From NCBI GenBank assembly GCA_947246475.1, contig CAMXSH010000011.1, forward strand, positions 1-57,487: 57,487 nt of DNA. Direction: 5' to 3'. A program made the translations under genes and the position numbers. This document shows, piece after piece, positions 51,141 through 57,487 of this stretch; within the stretch, counting starts at the first letter, position 1; every line of letters begins with the position of its first letter. The DNA comes from an uncultured Roseburia sp. GTDB lineage: Bacteria > Bacillota > Clostridia > Lachnospirales > Lachnospiraceae. The notes below the pieces were generated by a model. That model worked only from the letters and a program-made list of their open reading frames with translations, ran no database searches and was not told where the DNA came from.

Positions 51141-52310
51141 TTATTTTTTGTTTTCATAATTTTTTAAGATCCGCTGTATCCGTTCTGATGGATCCAAAAG
51201 ACCTGCAATGGAAGCGTCATGATTCAGCGTATTGATGAGGAGGGCGATATATTTACTCATATCTACATTGATGTAATACTCTCTTTTCAAAAGTTCATCT
51301 GGCTGGTAAACCAGGTTGGTAGTCATAAGGCGGTAGATCAGTCCGCTGCTAAAAGCTTTATCAAATTTCTCAAGACCATTGGTAAAAAGACCGAAGGTTG
51401 AGGCTACAAAAATACGGTTTGCCTTACGGCGCTTCAATTCGGTAGCGACGTCGATCATGCTTTCTCCAGAAGAGATCATGTCATCAATGACAACTACATC
51501 TTTTCCTTCTACATCTGTACCAAGGAATTCATGGGCTACGATGGGGTTTCTTCCCTCTACGATCTTTGTGTAATCCCGGCGTTTATAGAACATACCCATG
51601 TCCACACCAGCGACGCCGGCAAAGTAAATAGCCCGTCCTGTGGCGCCTTCATCTGGACTGATGATCATCATATGTTTGGGATCCATTTTAAGATCAGGCA
51701 CATTCTTCAGCATTGCCTTAATAAATTGGTAGGTTGGCTGGACCGTCTCAAAGGTATTCAGAGGAATTGCATTCTGAACCCGGGGATCGTGGGCATCAAA
51801 GGTAATAATGCTGTCCACACCCATATTTACGAGCTCCTGGAGCGCCAGGGCACAGTCCAGGGATTCTCTTGAACTTCTCTTATGCTGGCGGCTTTCATAC
51901 ATAAATGGCATGATAACGGTGATACGTCTTGCTTTGCCGCTCACTGCCGCGATCATTCGTTTGAGATCCTGATAGTGGTCGTCTGGCGACATCCGGTTGA
52001 TCTGGCCGCATAGCTTGTAAGTGAGGCTGTAGTTGCATACATCCACCAGAATGTACAAGTCCTTGCCCCTGACGGACTCGTTGAGAATGCCTTTTGCCTC
52101 CCCGGAACCAAAACGCGGGCAGGAAGCATCCAGCAGATAGGAATCCTTTTTGTAGCTGGCAAAGTGAATGGATTCTTCATTGTTTGCGCTTGTGGTACGC
52201 CAGGAAGAAATGTAACTGTCCACTTTCCTGCCGATCTCTTTGCTGCTCTCCAATGCAATGATTCCCAAGTCTCCATAGGGGATGATGTCTGCAAAATTGT
52301 TCGAACTCAT
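51141..52310 (-). CDS. prs: Ribose-phosphate pyrophosphokinase-like protein
   Basis: PRPP synthetase family protein of 389 residues, longer than the usual 310-320. The family fold is visible: HKRSSRESLDCALALQEL, ITFDAHDPRVQ, ISPDEGATGRA, FYKRRDY (catalytic lysine/arginines) and the PRPP loop VVIDDMISSGESM. The PRPP loop deviates from the common DDxIDTxGT. The extra length is mainly N-terminal. It may be the clostridial long form of the enzyme, making PRPP from ribose 5-phosphate and ATP, or a specialised paralogue. ATG 52310 has GGAGGAG upstream. Follows dnaI after 64 bases. Confidence 0.88.
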   Translation of the reverse strand: MSSNNFADIIPYGDLGIIALESSKEIGRKVDSYISSWRTTSANNEESIHFASYKKDSYLLDASCPRFGSGEAKGILNESVRGKDLYILVDVCNYSLTYKLCGQINRMSPDDHYQDLKRMIAAVSGKARRITVIMPFMYESRQHKRSSRESLDCALALQELVNMGVDSIITFDAHDPRVQNAIPLNTFETVQPTYQFIKAMLKNVPDLKMDPKHMMIISPDEGATGRAIYFAGVAGVDMGMFYKRRDYTKIVEGRNPIVAHEFLGTDVEGKDVVVIDDMISSGESMIDVATELKRRKANRIFVASTFGLFTNGLEKFDKAFSSGLIYRLMTTNLVYQPDELLKREYYINVDMSKYIALLINTLNHDASIAGLLDPSERIQRILKNYENKK

Positions 52311-52374
52311 GAATGTCTCCTCCAAAATGTATTGTTTTATTTATGTACTAATGCCAATGTGGGCAATAGCAGGT

Positions 52375-53376
52375 TTATGAATGTCTGGCGGTAATCGCTT
52401 TTTTGAGACGGATGTCGTCTCCAGTCAGTTTCAGCAAGGTGTAGTTGCTGGTTATCCTTGAAAAGATTCGTTCGCTGTACTGTTCCCTGAGATCGTCAAA
52501 GGAAAGATTCGTGGAGATGATCGTGGATCTCTTATGGATCAAGCGGGTATCGATTACCTGATAGAGCTGTGAAGAGGTAAAGCCGTTATTCAGCTCCGTG
52601 CCCAGGTCATCGATGATTAGAAGATCGCAGTCAAGAATATAGGACACCGTGGCGCTTTTCTCCACAGAACTCAGATCCTTATCAAATTTGTTCTTCTCTA
52701 AAATATCAAATAGACCGAGAGAAGTCAAGTAGACAACGGTGTGATAGTGATCGAGAGCTTCCCCGGCGATACAGTGTGTTAAAAAGGTTTTTCCGACACC
52801 AGTATTTCCATATAGTAGCAGATTGTCGTGGGTCTGATCAAAATTCCGGCTGAAAAATAATGCAGTTTCATGTATCCTGCGAATGTTATCCCGGGGTGTC
52901 ATTCCGGTAGAATCTTCTACATAGTCATCTGGATAGTATTCTTCATTAAAGTGAGAAAAATTCTCGGTTTTGAAAACATCTTGAAGATTGGATTGTTCAT
53001 AGAGATATGAGACGATCCGTCTACGGAAACAGTGGCATTTTTCATCATCAATATATCCGGTGTCCCGGCAGTCCGGACAGTTATAGACTGGCTGCAGGTA
53101 GTTTTCCGGATAGCCATGCTGTGATAGAAGTACAGCTTTTTTTTGAGAAATTGTTTTAATGGTATGTTCGAGATCAGGTGAATCCGTTCCAGATCCCTCC
53201 AGCGCCAGTTTTACGGCGTTGAGGGAAAGTTCGGAGATCTGACGGTCAAGTTCTGCGATTTCCGGAATCCTGGAGTGGACTTCTTTCTGCCGCTCCAGCA
53301 GCAGACGGCTGTTCCGTAGCTGGGTTTTATCGTATTCCGAATAAATAGAATTAAATTGTTCGTTTAATAGCTGCAT
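52375..53376 (-). CDS. dnaI: Helicase loader ATPase, DnaI/DnaC-like
   Basis: AAA+ protein of 333 residues that loads the replicative helicase. The N-terminal 130 residues are helical and contain a zinc-binding cluster (CPDCRDTGYIDDEKCHCF) as in Bacillus DnaI; the C-terminal AAA+ domain has Walker A YGNTGVGKTFLTH, Walker B CDLLIIDDLGTE and an arginine-finger region (RIFSRITSNY). ATG 53376 is preferred, with GGAG 11 bases upstream; a GTG at 53397 is possible. It follows dnaD on the same strand after about 90 bases, the primosome gene order of many Clostridia. Confidence 0.93.
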   Translation of the reverse strand: MQLLNEQFNSIYSEYDKTQLRNSRLLLERQKEVHSRIPEIAELDRQISELSLNAVKLALEGSGTDSPDLEHTIKTISQKKAVLLSQHGYPENYLQPVYNCPDCRDTGYIDDEKCHCFRRRIVSYLYEQSNLQDVFKTENFSHFNEEYYPDDYVEDSTGMTPRDNIRRIHETALFFSRNFDQTHDNLLLYGNTGVGKTFLTHCIAGEALDHYHTVVYLTSLGLFDILEKNKFDKDLSSVEKSATVSYILDCDLLIIDDLGTELNNGFTSSQLYQVIDTRLIHKRSTIISTNLSFDDLREQYSERIFSRITSNYTLLKLTGDDIRLKKAITARHS

Positions 53377-53468
53377 AGCATATTTTTCTCCAATCACACA
53401 GGATTTATGTTGCTGCCGGCTAAAAAATACATATGTGCCGGCATAGTCGATACTTTAAACAGTAAGTA

Positions 53469-54635
53469 TTATTGGTTCAGCAGCTGTTTTTCGAGATCGG
53501 CGTATTCCTTTTGGGAATAATCCCGTTGTGGAAAATTCTGAAATTTGTTCTTTGCCGCTGTAGAAGCCCGGTTATTGTTTTGAGCTGCTATCGTTTTCTG
53601 CCGGAAATATGATTTGTCACAGTCGTCGATATCTTTTAAGCAGGTAACACCCTTTTTGTGCCAGTCTTCCAATATTTTAGAAGTGTAGTTAAGATTTGTG
53701 TCTCCTGACTGAAGAACGGTGCGGCTGCATGCCTCTTCAATAACAGAATCTGCAAAATGGTAATCTTCCCATTTGTCGATAATACGTTTTTCGGCGGGAG
53801 CCAGAGTGCGCCGGATTCCCAAGGCGCTTGACACGAGCTTGTATGTACCGTTGAAGGAAGAAGCTTCCTCCAGTGCTTCCTTTGCTGTATGTATCCCCTT
53901 TTTTGCCCAGTCCAGGGCAATGGTCTCGAGGTAAGCTGTCTTACTCTTTCCCCGTGACAATGCGGTCTCATATAATGTGATTACAAGTTCAGAAGAAAAT
54001 CCAAGATCCGACATAAGATAGAGAACCAGCTGCATATGGGAATCTCCCATGGTAGTGCCTAACAGAGCTTCTACCATACTCAGGCAGGAATCAATCTCTT
54101 CGTCTTTTTTTAATGCTTCTGCCTGAAGAGGGGAATATGTATGGCGTTTAGGAAGATCTGGTCCGGAAGTGTATTGGAAGTCTGGCCCGGAAGTGTATTG
54201 AAAGTCCGGCTCAGTAATTTGTTCCGGATATGTCTCTTTCGTGGCGGCTGTCTCCTGTTCCGCTATTCTTTCTGGCTGGCTGCCAGGGGTTGTATACGGA
54301 AGAACGGAAGAACTAACAGCTTGTCTGTCAGAACTGTTTGTCTCTGGAAAAGGAAGAAGGCAGATTCCCTCTGGCTGTCCGTCCTTTTCTGAGATGGATA
54401 ATAGTCCCTGCTTTTCCCAATAATGTAATGCACGCAGGATATCCGCCTCTGTATTGGAGAGCATGTCCGCCATACCCTCGATGGTCAGTGTGGCTGTGCC
54501 GGAGCCCATCTGTCTTAGCAGATATAGATACACTTTAACGAAACTGCCATTTGCGTGGGGCATATATTCATCGATAAACCGATTCGGAACCTGTGTGCTG
54601 TATTCTAAAAAGTGATTTGTTAATGTAACCCCCAT
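53469..54635 (-). CDS. dnaD: DnaD-domain replication initiation protein
   Basis: Protein of 388 residues. The N-terminal winged-helix domain (NHFLEYSTQVPNRFIDEYMPHANGSFVKVYLYLL, then LTIEGMADML) mediates oligomerisation; a variable linker follows with a duplicated SGPDFQYT unit; then one or two DnaD C-terminal domains (about 185-250, YLMSDLGFSSELVITLYETAL, and 255-330, IDKWEDYHFADSVIEEAC) and a basic tail with the YxxI-like region DNA-binding plan. DnaD remodels DNA at origins and helps DnaI load helicase. AGGAGG lies 8 bases before the ATG. DnaA boxes and tandem repeats lie upstream. Confidence 0.92.
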   Translation of the reverse strand: MGVTLTNHFLEYSTQVPNRFIDEYMPHANGSFVKVYLYLLRQMGSGTATLTIEGMADMLSNTEADILRALHYWEKQGLLSISEKDGQPEGICLLPFPETNSSDRQAVSSSVLPYTTPGSQPERIAEQETAATKETYPEQITEPDFQYTSGPDFQYTSGPDLPKRHTYSPLQAEALKKDEEIDSCLSMVEALLGTTMGDSHMQLVLYLMSDLGFSSELVITLYETALSRGKSKTAYLETIALDWAKKGIHTAKEALEEASSFNGTYKLVSSALGIRRTLAPAEKRIIDKWEDYHFADSVIEEACSRTVLQSGDTNLNYTSKILEDWHKKGVTCLKDIDDCDKSYFRQKTIAAQNNNRASTAAKNKFQNFPQRDYSQKEYADLEKQLLNQ

Positions 54636-54660
54636 GCTCTGTGCCGCCTCCTGAAAATGT

Positions 54661-54721
54661 AAGTAAACTACAGACCAACAATATAAAGTTAGCTGCAGAT
54701 CAAATATAAAGTTAACTGCAG
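54661..54721 (-). repeat. Tandem 23-base repeats upstream of dnaD
   Basis: Two near-identical units (54680-54698 and 54703-54721; ATATAAAGTTARCTGCAG on the plus strand) with a period of 23 bases, and a degenerate third around 54663-54673. They lie 25-85 bases before the dnaD start and may be a regulator's binding array or overlap the promoter. Confidence 0.65.
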
Positions 54722-54832
54722 GTAAACGATGGAAATAACCATCATACTATTTGCTTTGCACTCTAGATAATACTCTAATTTTTTAAATCTGTAAATAGGC
54801 AAAAAAATGTACTTTTTCAGTAGAAAAAAAGC

Positions 54833-55033
54833 TGTGGATAATGTGTATAGTGTGGATAACTATTAATTGGACATACTATTCATGTAGAAAAAAATCTTAA
54901 AAATGACGGTTTTTCGCCTTTTAGGCTAATTTGTAAAAAAAATATAGTTATTCACAAAATCAAAAAGACCAAAAAGTATCCACAGCCTGTCTTTTCTACT
55001 CATTGTTGATAAGACTGTGGATAATGTGGATAA
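54833..55033. promoter_or_regulatory. Cluster of six DnaA boxes between murC and dnaD
   Basis: TGTGGATAA (reverse of the perfect box TTATCCACA) occurs at 54833-54841, 54851-54859, 55016-55024 and 55025-55033. Two opposite-strand boxes, TTATTCACA at 54948-54956 and GTATCCACA at 54976-54984, lie between. The region is AT-rich. The last box touches the murC stop. The rest of the 399-base murC-dnaD gap holds the tandem repeats listed separately and no gene. Confidence 0.85.
54882..54915 (+). repeat. Dispersed AT-rich repeat, copy 2
   Basis: Second copy of the element at 42742-42772; the shared core is A-run, ATCTTAAAAAT, (A/G)ACG, TTTTTC. It lies in the middle of the DnaA-box cluster. Confidence 0.5.
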
Positions 55034-55034
55034 C

Positions 55035-56417
55035 TTATTGTTTGAGCAAGGCTTCCCCAACTTCCACAATGTTTCCTGCTCCCATAGTTATCAACAAATC
55101 ACCGTTCATTAAATTTTTTTCAAAAAAGTTTTTTATGTCGTCCAAACTACCGATGTAGAATACTTCTTTGCCGGATTTTTTTAGCTGTTCCGCCAGGTCT
55201 TTGGAGGAAATGTTGCCGGGATCTTTTTCCCTGGCGGCGTAAATATCCGCAAGAACGACTTTATCGGCGAGGGAAAGTGCATCGCTGAAGTCTGTCAGGA
55301 AGTTTTTGGTTCGTGAATAGGTATGGGGCTGGAAAGCAACCCACAATGTCTTGTGGGGGTAGTTTCTGGCGGAAGTCAGCGTAGCACGGACTTCTGTGGG
55401 GTGGTGTGCGTAATCGTCAATAATCGTCGCCCCGTTATACTCTCCTTTCAGCTCAAAGCGGCGTTCTGTTCCTCTGTATTTGGAAAGTCCCCTCTGACAT
55501 ACTTCTGGTGGAATGTCAAAGAGGGAAGCCATAGCCAGACAGGCAAGAGTGTTGGAAATATTGTGTTTTCCCACGACACCAAGAGTATAATGGTCAATCT
55601 CAGAGCTGTTGTGGAGAAGAGTAAAGCTGCCACAGCCCATGTTGTCAAATTCGATGTCGGAAGCTGAAAAATCTGCCTTTTTATTGTCCACGGAACAGGT
55701 AATGACCTGACAGGAAAGTCCCCTGGTAATCTCCTCATAATTATCTATATCTGCGTTGATGATCAGAGTGCCGTCAGCGGGAAGAAGCTCAGCAAAACGA
55801 CGGAAACTGTCCCGGATGTCCTGCAGATCTTTGAAAAAATCAAGGTGTTCCGCTTCTATATTAAGAATAATTCCAATGGTAGGATAAAATTTAAGGAAGC
55901 TGTTGGTGTATTCACAGGCTTCTGTTATAAAATGTTCGGATCTTCCTACCCGGATATTTCCTCCGATCTCCGGCAGAATGCCACCCACTGAGATGGTAGG
56001 ATCCATATCTGCTTCGAGAAGGATATGGGAGGCGATGGAGGTGGTGGAGGTTTTGCCGTGGGTGCCGGCAACGGCAATGGCGGTGGAATAATTTTTCATC
56101 ACCTGACCAACCATGGAAGCCCGCTCCATCATCGGAATCCCCAGTTCTTTTGCCCTGACATATTCTGGATTATCCTCTGAAATTGCTGCTGTATAAACAA
56201 TAAAATCTATTGTTGAGGTTATATTTTCACGCTTTTGTTCATATACTACTTTTATCCCAAGCCCTTCCAGATGTCTGGTGATTTTTGACTCTGTCCGGTC
56301 AGAACCTGTTACCGTAAATCCCATGGTCTGAAGAAGCTCCGCAAATCCACTCATACTGATACCGCCAATACCGATAAAATATGCAGTTTGTGGAACACTA
56401 AAGTCAATATTATACAT
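55035..56417 (-). CDS. murC: UDP-N-acetylmuramate--L-alanine ligase
   Basis: First amino-acid-adding ligase of peptidoglycan synthesis; attaches L-alanine to UDP-MurNAc with ATP. 460 residues. N-terminal Rossmann domain (AYFIGIGGISMSGFAELL), ATP loop VAGTHGKTSTTS, the middle domain with EACEYTNSFLKF and NIEAEHLDFF, and the C-terminal ligase domain (IIDDYAHHPTEVRATL, VAFQPHTYSRT). ATG 56417 is chosen because the family starts about there; its ribosome site is weak, and ATG 56444 is in frame without one. It is transcribed alone from the promoter listed next. Confidence 0.96.
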   Translation of the reverse strand: MYNIDFSVPQTAYFIGIGGISMSGFAELLQTMGFTVTGSDRTESKITRHLEGLGIKVVYEQKRENITSTIDFIVYTAAISEDNPEYVRAKELGIPMMERASMVGQVMKNYSTAIAVAGTHGKTSTTSIASHILLEADMDPTISVGGILPEIGGNIRVGRSEHFITEACEYTNSFLKFYPTIGIILNIEAEHLDFFKDLQDIRDSFRRFAELLPADGTLIINADIDNYEEITRGLSCQVITCSVDNKKADFSASDIEFDNMGCGSFTLLHNSSEIDHYTLGVVGKHNISNTLACLAMASLFDIPPEVCQRGLSKYRGTERRFELKGEYNGATIIDDYAHHPTEVRATLTSARNYPHKTLWVAFQPHTYSRTKNFLTDFSDALSLADKVVLADIYAAREKDPGNISSKDLAEQLKKSGKEVFYIGSLDDIKNFFEKNLMNGDLLITMGAGNIVEVGEALLKQ

Positions 56418-56474
56418 AGCTCTGAAACCATCCCTTCTTTTCATTATTAATAAGAATATGATAAAACTGCTATA

Positions 56475-56503
56475 AGTATAAATCGAATATACAGAAATTA
56501 CAA
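56475..56503 (-). promoter_or_regulatory. Sigma-A promoter of murC
   Basis: On the minus strand TTGTAA, exactly 17 bases, TATACT, about 58 bases before the murC start. Confidence 0.7.
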
Positions 56504-56594
56504 GGGAAAGGTGAAAATGTATGAGTGAGCTCTTTGGGGTTTGTGCAAAATTACCAAAAAAGTAAAAAAAAACAAAAAATTTTTATGAAAATTA

Positions 56595-56692
56595 TTTATT
56601 TTTTGTATCATGTGTGTTATAATCTTTTTATACAAATACGGCCTGCGGGATTCACGTCTCCAGCAGGTACTAACTACAACAGGGGTGATTAC
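56595..56692 (+). promoter_or_regulatory. glgC promoter and leader
   Basis: TATAAT at 56618-56623 with TGT before it forms an extended -10; the -35 is poor. The 60-base leader can fold a small hairpin (CCTGC/GCAGG) before the AGGGG ribosome site. Confidence 0.5.
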
Positions 56693-57487
56693 ATGATAAA
56701 GAAAGAAATGATAGCTATGTTGCTGGCTGGGGGCCAGGGATCCCGCCTTGGTGTTCTGACCGCCAATGTAGCAAAACCTGCTGTTGCTTTTGGGGGAAAG
56801 TATCGTATCATTGATTTTCCATTGAGTAACTGTATTAATTCAGGAGTAGACACTGTGGGTGTATTGACACAGTATCAGCCTCTCAAACTGAATACTCATA
56901 TTGGGATTGGTATTCCATGGGATCTGGACAGGAATGTGGGAGGTGTCTCTATTCTCCCTCCTTATGAGAAAAGTAATAGCAGTGAATGGTATACCGGTAC
57001 CGCCAATGCGATTTATCAGAACTTGAAATATATGGACTATTACAATCCGGATTATGTTCTGATACTGGGTGGAGACCATATTTACAAGATGGATTATCAG
57101 GTAATGCTAGACTTTCATAAGTCAAACAATGCGGATGTTACTTTGGCTACGATTCCAGTGCCGATTGAAGAGGCAAATCGGTTTGGGGTGTGTATTACGG
57201 ATGACAGCCGGAGGATTTTGGAGTTTCAGGAGAAACCGGAGCAGCCAAGAAGTAATCTTGCCTCCATGGGGATTTACATTTTCTCCTGGCCTGTGCTCAA
57301 AGAAGCCTTGATCACGTTGAGGGATCAGCCGGGCTGTGATTTTGGAAAGCATATCATTCCATATTGTCATGAACGGGGAGACCGGATTTTTGCTTATGAG
57401 TTTAATGGCTATTGGAAAGATGTGGGGACTCTGGGGTCTTACTGGGAGTCCAATATGGAACTGATTGACCTGATTCCCGTATTTAAT
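56693..57487 (+). CDS. glgC: Glucose-1-phosphate adenylyltransferase, 5' part
   Basis: Makes ADP-glucose from glucose 1-phosphate and ATP, the committed step of glycogen synthesis. 265 codons are present and the gene runs off the window edge; a full-length protein would be about 380-425 residues. Motifs: [15 protein letters not shown] (nucleotide loop), [45 protein letters not shown], and FGVCI...EFQEKP further on, ending in the [14 protein letters not shown] region. Start ATG with AGGGGTG upstream. It is divergent from murC. Other glg genes are presumably downstream, outside the window. Confidence 0.96.
   Translation, partial: MIKKEMIAMLLAGGQGSRLGVLTANVAKPAVAFGGKYRIIDFPLSNCINSGVDTVGVLTQYQPLKLNTHIGIGIPWDLDRNVGGVSILPPYEKSNSSEWYTGTANAIYQNLKYMDYYNPDYVLILGGDHIYKMDYQVMLDFHKSNNADVTLATIPVPIEEANRFGVCITDDSRRILEFQEKPEQPRSNLASMGIYIFSWPVLKEALITLRDQPGCDFGKHIIPYCHERGDRIFAYEFNGYWKDVGTLGSYWESNMELIDLIPVFN

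Noticed and set aside
54833-55033. Calling the DnaA-box cluster the chromosomal origin
   Set aside because: dnaA and dnaN are not adjacent, and GC skew across the genome cannot be seen from this window.

Overview
The window reads as chromosomal DNA from a spore-forming, low-to-mid GC Firmicute, most likely a Lachnospiraceae-type Clostridium relative. Grounds: the sporulation genes spoVT, yabP, yabQ and spoIIE with recognisable sporulation promoters; the Firmicute block divIC-spoIIE-tilS-hpt-ftsH; DnaD and a DnaI-type helicase loader; anaerobe-type rubrerythrin; and strong AGGAGG-type ribosome binding sites throughout. A methyl-accepting chemotaxis protein and one sigma-28-like promoter suggest motility. 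The species cannot be named from this sequence. No rRNA, tRNA, IS element or CRISPR array was seen.

Layout. 0-1.7 kb: a PadR regulator with two tandem DUF1048 proteins, then an XRE regulator whose promoter looks Spo0A-controlled. 1.8-5.4 kb: pantothenate genes (PanG-like ketopantoate reductase, panB, panC) and an AraC regulator. 5.4-11.8 kb: signalling genes (a chemotaxis receptor, a BceRS-type two-component pair, a large hybrid kinase). 12.0-20.3 kb: an eight-gene operon of two-component system, lipoprotein, three-part ABC transporter, secreted repeat-type surface protein and a two-helix membrane protein, of unknown role. 20.4-22.0 kb: a CHAP amidase-like protein and a tyrosine recombinase. 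22.2-25.0 kb: a BceAB-type transporter behind a BceR-type operator. 25.05-27.5 kb: a radical-SAM/DUF4130 pair behind three LexA-like boxes. 27.7-29.8 kb: an IbrA/IbrB-like pair behind a tandem operator. 29.9-31.4 kb: rubrerythrin and thioredoxin reductase. 31.4-40.3 kb: the conserved sporulation, division and housekeeping block. 40.6-42.6 kb: a cytoplasmic GH13 amylase-type enzyme. 42.8-46.5 kb: an AT-richer insert with a small secreted two-cysteine protein and a MacB-like transporter split over two permeases. 46.6-51.0 kb: a sigma-28-type orphan gene, a CgeB-like glycosyltransferase and a class A PBP. 51.1-56.4 kb: prs-like, dnaI, dnaD and murC on the minus strand, with a cluster of six DnaA boxes between dnaD and murC. 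56.7 kb to the end: the start of glgC.

How it fits together. The strongest unexpected signals are regulatory. The radical-SAM/DUF4130 operon carries a triple LexA-like operator on its promoter, which points to SOS-controlled DNA repair. The BceAB transporter lacks an adjacent two-component system but has a BceR-type box, while a BceRS pair lacking a transporter sits 13 kb away. The dnaD promoter region holds a DnaA-box cluster. The small secreted protein with its split ABC transporter (43.0-46.5 kb) and the eight-gene envelope operon (12.0-20.3 kb) are the best candidates for undescribed systems. All family assignments come from reading motifs and architecture; no database search was possible.
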